64,000 nucleotides of DNA from Paenibacillus sp. FSL W8-0426 (GCF_037969725.1 NZ_CP150203.1:1132001-1196000); one strand, 5' to 3'; shown: positions 1 to 8,305, counted from the first letter of the stretch. The notes: a model not told the origin generated them from the letters alone. Program-made: numbers and translations.

Positions 1-354
1 GCGATCCATATCCTCATCCTTGATGCCCGTAACGACATCTTTGCCGTTGTTGTAGACGTATTTGGCAGAAGCAACGACGCCTTTGGCGGTATCAGACACA
101 GCGCCACCAATGTCGTTCAAGCCATGATCCACCGTGGCTCCATCGTTTGTAATTACCCCTTTAGCGACATCATATACACCGCTGGCAAGATCGCCCACCG
201 TGCGTCCGGTATGTACGGTTGCTTTTTCAACGCCGTTGCCGACTTCTTTGATATATTGGCTGCCTGTGACTTCACCAACAACCCGGACGGATCCGCCGAG
301 CACTCTGCCTGTAACTTTTCCCGCGAATTGCCCCAAATCTTTTAGAAAGCTCAT
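1..354 (-). CDS. Hypothetical Gly/Val-rich protein (3' end beyond window)
   Basis: The reverse strand is open for 118 codons from an ATG at 354 to the window edge, preceded by TAAGGAG at 361-370. The visible product starts MSFLKDLGQFAGKVTGRVLG and is rich in Gly, Val, Asp and Lys, with loosely repeating segments such as GVYDVAKGVI and SDTAKGVVASAKY. There is no signal peptide or membrane segment, so it looks cytosolic. I do not recognise the family. The frame is clean and the ribosome site is good, so it is very likely a real gene; the function is unknown. Confidence 0.7.
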   Translation of the reverse strand, partial: MSFLKDLGQFAGKVTGRVLGGSVRVVGEVTGSQYIKEVGNGVEKATVHTGRTVGDLASGVYDVAKGVITNDGATVDHGLNDIGGAVSDTAKGVVASAKYVYNNGKDVVTGIKDEDMDR

Positions 355-470
355 ATTGTCATTCTCCTTAGACACACGTTAGGTACTCAAAGTATGCGTT
401 GTTTTTCTTATTCATAATTGTATTATATACGGATATAAGGGGAAAAGCGGCGCAGGGATTTGGAAATTTA

Positions 471-652
471 GGTACGAACCCCATGCTCACATGAATTTCC
501 CGGGGGATTCGCACCTCGGAATTTGTCGAAAAGATCGTTTTCGTGACCTTTTGGCAATGGATTTGCTCCATTAGTTGAGTGATGTATAATAAAAAAGATG
601 AAGTTACGTAACGATTGTTCCGATTGACACATTTGTTACTTCATTTTTTGCT
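471..652 (+). promoter_or_regulatory. CRISPR leader A
   Basis: About 60 bases at 471-531 are nearly identical to 6640-6700, the region in front of the second array. Both contain complementary GGTNCGAA...GGATTCGCACC arms that can fold, followed by GAATTTGTCGAAA and later CCTTTTGGCAA. Both end directly at a perfect CRISPR repeat, which is the expected leader arrangement. Calling it a leader is inferred from this conservation and position. Confidence 0.7.
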
Positions 653-811
653 GTCGCACTCCGTATGGAGTGCGTGGATTGAAATAAATCTCTATCAAGC
701 GAGGTGCAGCAGCTCAATGAAATCGCACTCCGTATGGAGTGCGTGGATTGAAAGCCATGCAGCTCCATCACTTTTACCTGTCGCACTCTCTATGGAGCGC
801 ATAACAACAGA
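653..811 (+). CRISPR. Small type I-C-like CRISPR array A (2 repeats plus a degenerate terminal repeat)
   Basis: 32-base repeats lie at 653-684 and 722-753; their core GCACTCCGTATGGAGTGC is palindromic and they end in GTGGATTGAAA, the form typical of type I-C repeats. The second differs only at its first base. A degenerate copy starting GTCGCACTCTCTATGGAGCG is at 780-811, as expected for a leader-distal terminal repeat. The spacers are 37 bases (685-721) and 26 bases (754-779). No cas gene lies in the window, so Cas proteins would have to come from elsewhere. Confidence 0.85.
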
Positions 812-825
812 AAACCTGGAATGCG

Positions 826-861
826 ACAAAGATGCGTAAACGATTGTTTACGCATCTTTGT
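826..861 (+). terminator. Perfect 16-bp hairpin after CRISPR array A
   Basis: Arms 826-841 and 846-861 are perfectly complementary over 16 bases with the four-base loop GATT. The following GTTGTTTC is only weakly T-rich. It probably ends the array transcript, but its perfection is unusual and it could have another role. Confidence 0.5.
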
Positions 862-965
862 GTTGTTTCATATGTGGTTGTATCAAGACCAATTCTTCAT
901 ATTTTTCCCTGATTGACCGATAACTACTATGAAGTAGATGAAATAATTGGGAAGGGGAGAATTAA

Positions 966-1631
966 TTGCAAGAACAATATGCTTTAGAGAAGAAGAGAGT
1001 CATACGTGGCTTTCTGATTGCAGCTGTGTTGGCCACACTCGTGCTCGGAGGTTTTATCGTCTCGGGTTTGGTCAACAACGCGAAGTATGCGGAGGGGCCC
1101 AGAGATTTGAACCATTTGGATCCTGGAACCCTAAAGGCAGGGGACTACGTCGAGGTACAGTTCGAGAAGATGCACCAAGCTTTTGCCAGGTATTATATGC
1201 AGCGGGAAGGAAATGATCTGGAGGTGAATCACTACCTGTATTACATCTATCCTTATCAAGAAAAAGGACTCATTGTGCAAGTGCTCGCACAACATTCATC
1301 CCGATACGACCAGCTTGCGTATTCTTCGAATAATGGCGAACTGTCTGTGGATACCACGATATACAACACGGGCAGTATGCAAAAGATAGACCCCGAGATT
1401 AAGGGGCACGCCACTGAATATATGAAGGAACTTACGGGTACCGAAAAACCATTCGAGGAAGAGTTCTGGCCTTATATGCTTAATTTGGACATTCCTAAGG
1501 AAATTGGAGAGGATCAGTCGTCGTTCATACTTCAAATTCTGGGAGGCATTTATCTAGGCATTATGCTATTGGTCGGTCTAATCGTACTCGGAAGATTGAG
1601 TGTGCTGAAGCATAAATACCGTCAGTATTAA
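966..1631 (+). CDS. Hypothetical membrane protein with two end helices
   Basis: The 221-residue product starts at a TTG behind GGGAAGGGGAG (949-959). It has a hydrophobic helix near residues 15-37 (FLIAAVLATLVLGGFIVSGL) and another near 192-212 (GGIYLGIMLLVGLIVLG), followed by a short basic tail. The roughly 150 residues between them are hydrophilic and probably lie outside the membrane. No catalytic motif is visible and I do not recognise the family. It stands alone between CRISPR array A and a DUF4190 gene; no regulatory site was found. A signalling or envelope role is possible but not shown. Confidence 0.7.
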   Translation: MQEQYALEKKRVIRGFLIAAVLATLVLGGFIVSGLVNNAKYAEGPRDLNHLDPGTLKAGDYVEVQFEKMHQAFARYYMQREGNDLEVNHYLYYIYPYQEKGLIVQVLAQHSSRYDQLAYSSNNGELSVDTTIYNTGSMQKIDPEIKGHATEYMKELTGTEKPFEEEFWPYMLNLDIPKEIGEDQSSFILQILGGIYLGIMLLVGLIVLGRLSVLKHKYRQY

Positions 1632-1930
1632 TACATAAGATTGGGCAAAATAGCGTTGTAATAAGCGTGAGCTGATTCAACTGTGATTGCAAAAATCCTC
1701 CAAATCATGTGATCTGAAATAAGAAAGAGCCCAAAAACCCGGGGATAACCTCGATCCGAATATGTTTTTGACTGTTGGTGTGGTCACATATAAAATGACT
1801 TGTTCAACTTCTTTACAGGGCCCCATAAGAAAATTTTTACGAAACCCTTAGCATTTACAAAATATGGAGTATGATTATACGCACGATCAAGTATAATGGT
1901 AGTCAATGAAATGAATGGGGAGGATTTACC
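1632..1930. other. Intergenic, no gene seen
   Basis: About 300 bases with stops in all frames. The only feature noted is an AT-rich run near 1860-1910 that could hold the promoter of the following gene. Confidence 0.4.
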
Positions 1931-2278
1931 TTGGAACATCGTCAGAATGATTGGGATCAGAATTTTCATGATCCACTCATGCCACCGCCACCACCATATA
2001 TGCCGCTGAAAACGAATGGCAAATCGATTGCCGCACTCGTTTTGGGGATATTGTCCATCATGATTCCATACCTTGGATTTTTGATCGGGATCGTTGCCAT
2101 CATCTTTGCAGCACTGGCCCTCAAAGAACTCAAGGTTCGCATGGAGCAGGGGAAAGGGCTGGCCATCGCCGGTCTCGTCTGCGGAATCATCGGTACAGCG
2201 ATTTATGCCATCATTATGTTGATTCTTCTCATTGTCTTCTTCGCGGCAGCTGCCGGAAGCAGTTATTACGGCTACTAA
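1931..2278 (+). CDS. DUF4190 domain membrane protein (copy 1)
   Basis: A 115-residue protein starting with TTG at 1931, nine bases after GGGGAGG. A Pro-rich cytosolic N-terminus (PPPPPYMPLKTNGKSIAALV) leads into two long hydrophobic stretches, about residues 32-60 and 81-107, separated by the amphipathic linker LKELKVRMEQGKG. The order NGKSIAALVLGILS...GLAIAGLVCGIIG is typical of DUF4190, whose biochemical role is unknown. A close paralogue lies at 6242-6592 with the same TTG start and linker. A hairpin terminator follows at 2348. The family is clear; the function is not. Confidence 0.85.
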   Translation: MEHRQNDWDQNFHDPLMPPPPPYMPLKTNGKSIAALVLGILSIMIPYLGFLIGIVAIIFAALALKELKVRMEQGKGLAIAGLVCGIIGTAIYAIIMLILLIVFFAAAAGSSYYGY

Positions 2279-2347
2279 AGCCCCATTGAGAGATGGAGTC
2301 GGCCATTCTGATTGCATGGTCATACTGACATCTTAGTTTGGATGATA

Positions 2348-2398
2348 AAAAGACGGTCTTCAGGTCATTTGCGGATGATCTGTAGATCGTCTTTTTTT
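2348..2398 (+). terminator. Rho-independent terminator
   Basis: AAAGACGGTCT and AGATCGTCTTT pair around a longer imperfect stem, followed by seven T. It is placed to end transcription of the DUF4190 gene. Confidence 0.7.
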
Positions 2399-2453
2399 GG
2401 CGTGGTAAGGGAAGATGAGGCAGCATCCAAGCGATGAAAGTCAGTTACATTTC

Positions 2454-2533
2454 AAAAAAAGCAAGGCCGTACATGAAGCATCACCCTCCAACGATTGGAC
2501 CGAGTTGGGCGAACATTTCATGCATGCCTTGCT
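2454..2533 (-). terminator. Long-stem terminator for the YhgE gene
   Basis: On the minus strand, AGCAAGGCATGCATGAA (2533-2517) pairs with TTCATGTACGGCCTTGCT (2477-2460), followed by a run of T. The loop is long, about 40 bases. It lies just past the 3' end of the YhgE gene. Confidence 0.6.
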
Positions 2534-2564
2534 CTATTAACGATTGGACGTTTAAAGGGAAAAC

Positions 2565-4751
2565 CTAAGCATGAAACGCCGCTTCACCTTGAACTTGTTT
2601 GACGTTCCCTGTACGGTGTTTCATGAAATACGCAAACGTGGCACCAAGGCCGATGACGGCAAAAATGCACATGATCCCGAGTTGATCCCAGGCTACGCCG
2701 AACAAGCCGCTGCTAATGATCGCTTTGTAGCCTGTCACCGAATAGGTCATCGGCAGCCATGGATTGAAGCCTTTCATCCAATCTGGAATGAGCTCCAGCG
2801 GGAAGGTTCCGGCACTGGTGGTCAGTTGGAATATCAACATCAGAATGGCGATGAAACGTCCCGGGTTATCCAGCCAGGTCACCAGCGCTTGTATGATGAA
2901 CATGAACGTCAAGCTGGTCACAAAGCTGAACAGCAGGAAGAGCGGAACGCTTTGGACCTCCAGCCCGAGTCCGTAAAGCACAAGCAGGGAGGCCAGCAGC
3001 GACTGCGCCGCGCTCATGAGGCTGAATGCCAGCGTTTTGCTGACGAACCGATTCCAGCTGCTGGCTTCAGCCACGGCGCCGTCACGCACCGGCACGACCA
3101 GTGTGGCGATCAGCGCACCGACGAATAGACCCAGGGACATGAAATAAGGCGAGAATCCCGTACCATAGTTCGGAACTTCATTATATTTCTGTTCTTCGAC
3201 CTGAACCGGCTGCGCGTACATGGATACAAGTTCATCTGTTTTGGTGACGCTGGACGTTTCCTCTGCTGCTTCATTTAGCTTGTCGGCAAGCGTACCCGAT
3301 CCGTCAGCCAGCTTGACGGTGGCATCGTTGAGTTTGCCCGCGCCTTCATCCAGTTGGCGGGAGCCGTCCGCAACCGTTGCGATGCCTCCAGCGAGCTGCT
3401 GCACGCCATCGGTGAGCCGACCGGTGCTGGCGTTTAACTGTCCGGTGCCCTGAGCGAGCTTTGCTCCACCCGCCGCGGCTTCGGCCAGCTTGGCGTTGAA
3501 TTGCTTCATATTGTTCGCGAGCTGATCCTGCCCATCGGCCAGCTGCGATACCCCTTGCAGCAATTGCTCCTGGCCCTGCACAAGCTGCGAACTGCCCTGA
3601 TGCAGCTGCTGTTGGGCAGCTTCCAGCGTCCGGCTGCCTTCAACGAGCTGCTGCCCGCCCTGATAAACCTGCTCGCTGCCTGCGGCAACGGCCTGGCTTG
3701 CGGCGAGCAGCTTCTGCACTTCGGGGGTTGCCGCCAGTTGCGGGCTGCTCTGCGCGAGCTGCTCGAGCCCTTGGGCCACCGCTTTCGCGCCTTCGGCGAC
3801 TTGGCCGCTGCCCGCCACCGAGGCCTGTAGTCCGGCGGTGAGCTTCGCCGCGCCTTCCTCGGACGAGGCCAGGCCTGCATCGAGCTTGGCTGCGCCGTCA
3901 CGCGTGGCATTGGCACCGCTCAGCAGCGACTGGCCTCCGGCGGACACTTTGGCGGCTCCTACCGTCAGTTGGTCTCCCGCTTCGGACAACCGGGACAAAC
4001 CGCCCGAGAGGGTAGATGCAGCGTCATGCAGTTTGCCGACGCCTTGCGCCAATTGTTTCGCGCCGGTTTGCAGCGTTTGCGAACCGTTTTCCAGCTCGCC
4101 CGCGCCGCTGGCGAGCTTCGCCAGATTTTCCTTGAGCGTGGTTGCGCCGTCATGCAAACGGGATGCGCCGTCGCTCAACTGTCCGGCACCGTCCCCTGCA
4201 TCTGCCAGTCCGTTCGAGATGACGGCTACCTGGTCGAGCAACGTTTCCGTATAGGTTTCCGTGACTTTGGCGGACACTTTGGCTTTGATCTGTTTTACCG
4301 CCGTTCCCCCGATCTGGCCTGCGAGAAAATTGTATCCTTCGTTTGGTTCATAGATCAGTTCGGCAGGCTCGGGATGATCGTCCATCAAAGTGGTTGCACG
4401 GGCGGAGAAGTCCTCGGGGATTACGATCGTCATATAATACGCGTTATCCTTCATGCCCTCGTCGGCCTGTTCGCGTGAGACGAACTGCCAGTTGAAGTCA
4501 TCGCTTTTCTTCAGCTCGTCGACCAGATTCTGCCCGACTTCCAGCGTTTGCTCATTGTAAGTTGCTCCTTGGTCATTGTTGACCACCGCGACAGGCAGTT
4601 CGTTCATTTTGCCGTAAGGGTCCCAGAAGGCTTCCAAAAACATGCCGCTGTACAGCACCGGTATAAACAGCACAACGATAATCGGTATGATTACTTTCGG
4701 TTTTCTGAGGGCGGACCCGAGTTCCCGAAAAAACACAGTCATTGATTTCAT
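2565..4751 (-). CDS. YhgE/Pip family membrane protein
   Basis: A 728-residue protein. The start is the ATG at 4751 behind GGGGAGAG; the longer open frame upstream lacks a ribosome site and overlaps the neighbouring gene's end. There is one N-terminal membrane helix (about residues 18-40), then a large extracytoplasmic part. Residues about 195-500 carry many LxxGxxxLxxG-type repeats (for example LASGAGELENGSQTLQTGAK), typical of YhgE/Pip proteins. About five helices at the C-terminus resemble an ABC-2-type permease. Relatives include phage-infection protein Pip and the ESAT-6/type VII factor EsaA. The partner TetR gene lies directly upstream, suggesting a repressor-controlled unit. The substrate is unknown. 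Confidence 0.9.
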   Translation of the reverse strand: MKSMTVFFRELGSALRKPKVIIPIIVVLFIPVLYSGMFLEAFWDPYGKMNELPVAVVNNDQGATYNEQTLEVGQNLVDELKKSDDFNWQFVSREQADEGMKDNAYYMTIVIPEDFSARATTLMDDHPEPAELIYEPNEGYNFLAGQIGGTAVKQIKAKVSAKVTETYTETLLDQVAVISNGLADAGDGAGQLSDGASRLHDGATTLKENLAKLASGAGELENGSQTLQTGAKQLAQGVGKLHDAASTLSGGLSRLSEAGDQLTVGAAKVSAGGQSLLSGANATRDGAAKLDAGLASSEEGAAKLTAGLQASVAGSGQVAEGAKAVAQGLEQLAQSSPQLAATPEVQKLLAASQAVAAGSEQVYQGGQQLVEGSRTLEAAQQQLHQGSSQLVQGQEQLLQGVSQLADGQDQLANNMKQFNAKLAEAAAGGAKLAQGTGQLNASTGRLTDGVQQLAGGIATVADGSRQLDEGAGKLNDATVKLADGSGTLADKLNEAAEETSSVTKTDELVSMYAQPVQVEEQKYNEVPNYGTGFSPYFMSLGLFVGALIATLVVPVRDGAVAEASSWNRFVSKTLAFSLMSAAQSLLASLLVLYGLGLEVQSVPLFLLFSFVTSLTFMFIIQALVTWLDNPGRFIAILMLIFQLTTSAGTFPLELIPDWMKGFNPWLPMTYSVTGYKAIISSGLFGVAWDQLGIMCIFAVIGLGATFAYFMKHRTGNVKQVQGEAAFHA

Positions 4752-4809
4752 GATGTTCTCTCCCCATCGTTTCTTGTTCTCTCTATATGGATTGCATGCG
4801 CGGGTTCCT

Positions 4810-5388
4810 CTAAGTCGGGGATAGTCCGTTCTTGAGGAACGGCCCGACAAATGCCTTAATCTGCTCCTTATGGAGCGCAGGATGCACTTTGTTCCAATCG
4901 GAGGCCAGGGTGACGTACAGCTTAAACAGCACAAATGCGACGATCTTCGGGTCCTCCTGCCTGATCTGTCCCAATGTCATTGCACGTTTGACCTGCCGCT
5001 CCAAATATTCGAGGATCGCCGTTTCCACCTTTTGCAGCCCTTCCTTCGCCTGCGGCGTACCGAAATCATGAACCTCCTGAAAGAGCTTCAGCAGCAGCTC
5101 GTGCTCCTGCCTGTACTCCAGCAAAGCATCCATGCTCTCATGCACATTGTCGAGAAAAGAGTGCTCTTCTTTCACGGTTTGCTCCGTAATTCGTTTCATG
5201 TCGGCAATGATGGAGTGCAAAATTTCGCGGAACAGCTCTTCTTTGTTTTCGAAAAAATTGTAAATCGTGCCTTTGCCCACATGCGCCAGTCTGGCCACTT
5301 GCTCCATGGTCGTTGCCTTATAGCCAAACAGGGAGAAGGATTTCTCCGCAGCGGAGACGACCTGCTGCCTTCGGTTGATATCGGCCAT
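4810..5388 (-). CDS. TetR family regulator next to YhgE
   Basis: A 192-residue TetR/AcrR protein. The ATG at 5388 has the strong ribosome site AAGGAGGTGA. The N-terminal helix-turn-helix is clear: ATTMEQVARLAHVGKGTIYN followed by FFENKEELF (residues about 24-52). The rest is helical and should form the ligand-binding and dimer domain. It lies 58 bases upstream of the YhgE start in the same direction, so the two probably form an autoregulated operon. A palindrome-like sequence at 5451-5488 is a candidate operator. The ligand is unknown. Confidence 0.9.
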   Translation of the reverse strand: MADINRRQQVVSAAEKSFSLFGYKATTMEQVARLAHVGKGTIYNFFENKEELFREILHSIIADMKRITEQTVKEEHSFLDNVHESMDALLEYRQEHELLLKLFQEVHDFGTPQAKEGLQKVETAILEYLERQVKRAMTLGQIRQEDPKIVAFVLFKLYVTLASDWNKVHPALHKEQIKAFVGPFLKNGLSPT

Positions 5389-5450
5389 GCATATTCACCT
5401 CCTTGTCAGAAAGGATGTTGATCTCATGTACTGTTGTACCTGATTTATGG

Positions 5451-5488
5451 AATTGACCAATTTACTATATCGGTCATTTGGTCGAATT
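5451..5488 (-). promoter_or_regulatory. Candidate TetR operator
   Basis: AATTGACCAA (5451-5460) and TTGGTCGAATT (5478-5488) form an inverted repeat with one unpaired base. A TATAGT-like -10 for the minus strand lies between the arms. A smaller GTAC-TGTT-GTAC palindrome is at 5428-5439. Assignment to the adjacent TetR is inferred. Confidence 0.45.
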
Positions 5489-5639
5489 AACTGTAGCATC
5501 TGGACCAGAGATCCGCATGTGATGTTCGTCATACTTTTGGGAGGTAATAGAGGAAATGGGGAAATGAAAAGAGGGAGTAACAATAATGTCATCCACCTAT
5601 TGGGTGATTATGGTACTTTTTGTGAATAGGGGGGACGTC

Positions 5640-6188
5640 ATGAAAAGGTTAGGCATTTGGCTGCTGCTTGGTCTCTCGTTGACAGGCTGCTATGGTGAGA
5701 AAGAAGCGACGGAAACTTCCCGTCTTGAGGGGATCGGCAGTGAGGCAGGTCGTGTAGATGAGCTGGAACAACTGCGGAATGAAAATGCAAAGTTAACGCA
5801 GCAATTAGAAGCGCAGGATGCTGGTCTGGTGAATGAAGAGGAATTGCAGGGGAACATCCGGGAGACGATGAATCTGGCATTCAAGCTGATTTCCGCCATG
5901 GAAAACGAGGACTATGCTTACATGGAGTCCGTGGCTTCTTCTCATGTTGACATCCTCAAAGCGCAAAATTCGATCCGCTTTGAAGACGGCGAGCATAAAT
6001 ACGAAACGGCATTTCTGAAGAACGTCCGTCCGGGAGATTTGGAGTTCAGAGGGTACCATCAGGAAGAAGCGAATCGCTCTGTTCTCATGCTGGCTCGGCT
6101 CTATGATGAAGGGTACGCGGAGTTGGTATTCAATTACATTCGTGCCGAAGATGGGGGCTGGCAGTGGGATGGTTTCTTGACGAACTGA
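5640..6188 (+). CDS. Putative lipoprotein
   Basis: A 182-residue protein. The ATG at 5640 sits behind AATAGGGGGGAC and starts a lipoprotein signal: MKRLGIWLLLGLSLTGCYGE, with lipobox LTGC. An in-frame ATG at 5586 would bury the signal and is disfavoured. Residues about 40-60 (VDELEQLRNENAKLTQQLEA) have coiled-coil character. The remaining alpha/beta-like domain (about 75-182) has a charged surface and ends in EDGGWQWDGFLTN, reminiscent of NTF2-like or DUF4878-like extracytoplasmic domains, but this is uncertain. It precedes the second DUF4190 gene by 53 bases and may be cotranscribed with it. Confidence 0.8.
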   Translation: MKRLGIWLLLGLSLTGCYGEKEATETSRLEGIGSEAGRVDELEQLRNENAKLTQQLEAQDAGLVNEEELQGNIRETMNLAFKLISAMENEDYAYMESVASSHVDILKAQNSIRFEDGEHKYETAFLKNVRPGDLEFRGYHQEEANRSVLMLARLYDEGYAELVFNYIRAEDGGWQWDGFLTN

Positions 6189-6241
6189 ATATCAGTACCC
6201 TAGTAATGGGGGTTATTGAAGAGAAGTAGGGAGGGTTTACT

Positions 6242-6592
6242 TTGGAACAGCATCAACCTGGTTGGAATCAGCATAGATTAACCCCACCTCCGCCTTATGG
6301 ACCAAAGACGAACGGTAAATCCATTGCCGCTTTGGTCTTGGGCATATTATCGATCATCACTCCGTACGTGGGGCTCCTGATCGGCATTGCTGCCATTATT
6401 TTTGCGTCGTTGTCTCTTAAAGAGATCCAACGCAATCTGGAACAAGGACGGGGAATGGCCATTGCGGGCCTGGTATGCGGCATCATCGGCACGCTTATTT
6501 ATGCGATACTGTTTGTGCTACTTTTGTTTATGGTCTTTTTGTTCAACGAGGTATCCATGTCGGGTGGTGACGTGGGGATTATAGGGATGTAA
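6242..6592 (+). CDS. DUF4190 domain membrane protein (copy 2)
   Basis: A 116-residue paralogue of the protein at 1931-2278. It has the same TTG start after a GGGAGG site, the same Pro-rich lead (LTPPPPYGPKTNGKSIAALV), the same two hydrophobic stretches and the same LKEIQRNLEQGRGMAIAG linker. The C-terminal tail differs (NEVSMSGGDVGIIGM here). It follows the lipoprotein gene and precedes CRISPR leader B. The two copies probably arose by duplication; divergence is moderate and concentrated at the termini. The function is unknown. Confidence 0.85.
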   Translation: MEQHQPGWNQHRLTPPPPYGPKTNGKSIAALVLGILSIITPYVGLLIGIAAIIFASLSLKEIQRNLEQGRGMAIAGLVCGIIGTLIYAILFVLLLFMVFLFNEVSMSGGDVGIIGM

Positions 6593-6639
6593 GGCAGGAT
6601 TGCTACAACTCAGACAAAGGTTGATTCAGTCTGTAATCA

Positions 6640-6831
6640 GGTGCGAATCTCAAGCTCACATGGTTTTCCTAGGGGATTCGCACCTCAGAATTTGTCGAAA
6701 TTTAGCAAATCATAACCTTTTGGCAACACCTGTCGCAGGAAGTTAGCATGAATAGGGGGTATTGATCATTGGAAGTTGCGGAATAACGTGTTAAATTGTT
6801 TAGGAGAAAGACATATACGTCTTTTTTCGCT
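6640..6831 (+). promoter_or_regulatory. CRISPR leader B
   Basis: 6640-6700 matches 471-531 almost base for base, including the GGTGCGAAT/ATTCGCACC arms and CAGAATTTGTCGAAA, then CCTTTTGGCAA. It ends at a perfect CRISPR repeat. The sequences diverge more towards the repeat. Confidence 0.7.
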
Positions 6832-6931
6832 GTCGCACTCCGTATGGAGTGCGTGGATTGAAATTTGCAGCCTAGATTGATTACATTAGAGGGTCACTGG
6901 TCGAACTCCGTATGAAGTGCAGGGATTAAAT
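6832..6931 (+). CRISPR. Minimal CRISPR array B (one spacer)
   Basis: A perfect 32-base repeat at 6832-6863, identical to the first repeat of array A, is followed by a 36-base spacer (6864-6899). A degenerate terminal repeat at 6900-6931 starts GTCGAACTCCGTATGAAGTG. The layout (leader, repeat, spacer, worn terminal repeat) is that of a complete but very short array rather than random debris. Confidence 0.8.
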
Positions 6932-6998
6932 AGAAGAGAGTTTTGAGTTGCCATATTCTCTATTAAAGTAGGGATACTACGAAGTTATATACATGAAA

Positions 6999-7049
6999 TA
7001 AAAACTCACCTCGTACCCATGTTACACAGGGATACGAGGTGAGTTTTTT
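6999..7049 (+). terminator. Strong terminator after CRISPR array B
   Basis: AAAACTCACCTCGTA pairs with TACGAGGTGAGTTTT, followed by T residues. The 15-bp stem is extended by CCC/GGG. It probably ends the array transcript. Confidence 0.75.
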
Positions 7050-7330
7050 GTGTTAGATAGAAATGAATGAGATATGAAATAAAATCTATCTGCAAAAGAT
7101 CCAGATAAAAACATATTGATAAATGGAATAATAATCAATATAGTGTTATTAAATGTAAATAATGAGGAAGGGTATGTCGAGCTTATATGAAGGATCTGAA
7201 CTTGACTCGACTGTGACACTACTCAGAATTGCTTATGGTTTAAATAACTGGAGCGAAATAATTGTACTAGGCCAAAACACTATATGATGAATCCATAAGA
7301 ATTTACAATTTAAACATGATAGTTGGATAA

Positions 7331-7857
7331 GGGGACTTCGGAGAATTACATACGGATCGGGCGCTTGTTTATTATATGGGCTATGCTCTACTGATGCGGG
7401 GAATAGCTTATCAAAAGTTATTGGAATTTGATAAAGCCAGAGAATGTATTAAGGGTTATGGCGATTTTAAATGGTTAAGAATCACAGATGCAGAAACGAT
7501 AGATGAAATTAAATATTATACAGAAATCTCTAAAGTTAATTTGATGGTGTTGGATTTATTGGAAGGTAAAATAGAGGTTTTAGATGAATATTTAGCATTT
7601 ATACTGCAAAGTGAGGACGAGTTGGTTTCTGGGCTCTTAACGCTACTTGAGGCAAATCGATTAAGCGGATTGCCTATAAAGAATTTGGAAAGTTTATTTG
7701 AAAAAAAATACAGGTCATTGACTGGAAGAACATTTCTGATGTAGATGCCTCATATTATCTACAATACAGCTATGAACTAGCAATGTATTACGGAAGGAAC
7801 GGGAGAAACGCCCAAGCAGAACGAGTACTATTAAATTGTGCTTCAAATCATTCATAA
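7331..7857 (+). pseudogene. Remnant of a TPR-like helical protein
   Basis: An AT-rich frame begins after a stop at 7328 with GDFGELHTDRALVYYMGYAL and has no ribosome site, so the 5' part is missing. It runs to a stop at 7744. A different frame then continues plausibly (IDWKNISDVDASYYLQYSYE) to a stop at 7855-7857, implying a frameshift near 7715-7740. The helical pattern (YQKLLEFDKARECIKGYGDF) resembles tetratricopeptide parts of HTH-TPR regulators in Paenibacillus and Bacillus; that family call is tentative. It is clearly a broken gene in the AT-rich island. Confidence 0.6.
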
Positions 7858-8021
7858 CTATGTTGGTCTAAGTTGGATAAGAGTTTCTATAAACGAAGAA
7901 TAACAAACACAGCTTTGACGTGCCTGCGCATGCTCTCCCTGCTTTGATTAAATCTAGCTGATTCCACAGCCCCATTACCTTGTACATGGTATAATCTTCC
8001 CTAGTTGGGAGGTGAGTCAAC

Positions 8022-8279
8022 ATGGATAGGGGAATGCTAAAAAAGTACAAATATGGAGCGATTTTGGCTGGCGTTGCTACATTTCTTTTTGCGTTCGTTT
8101 ACGGGAAAGGAAACTGGTTGTCCTTTCTCTTGGTATTTGTTTGTCTTTACTGCGTTTTTATGTATTATTATAAAGAGCATCAAATCAACAAAGTAATTTC
8201 TACAGAAGACTATGAAAAAGAAAAGTTGCCCATAAAGCTCACTACGATAAACAAGTTGAGATTTTTATGGGGGGGTTAA
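8022..8279 (+). CDS. Small membrane protein
   Basis: An 85-residue protein with ATG at 8022 behind GGGAGGTGAG. Two adjacent hydrophobic helices (about residues 12-29, GAILAGVATFLFAFVYGK, and 33-50, LSFLLVFVCLYCVFMYYY) leave a basic, charged tail of about 35 residues in the cytosol. A hairpin terminator follows immediately. It is AT-rich like its surroundings. No family was recognised; it could be a small immunity-type or envelope protein, but nothing in the sequence shows this. Confidence 0.7.
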   Translation: MDRGMLKKYKYGAILAGVATFLFAFVYGKGNWLSFLLVFVCLYCVFMYYYKEHQINKVISTEDYEKEKLPIKLTTINKLRFLWGG

Positions 8280-8305
8280 GCACTCACCTAGGGGTGCTTT
8301 TTTTG
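8279..8305 (+). terminator. Rho-independent terminator
   Basis: AGCAC...GTGCT stem followed by seven T, directly after the stop codon of the small membrane protein. Confidence 0.65.

Noticed and set aside
13..382. Forward frames of 73 and 82 codons at the left edge
   Set aside because: They are opposite the clean reverse gene that has a good ribosome site at 361-370.
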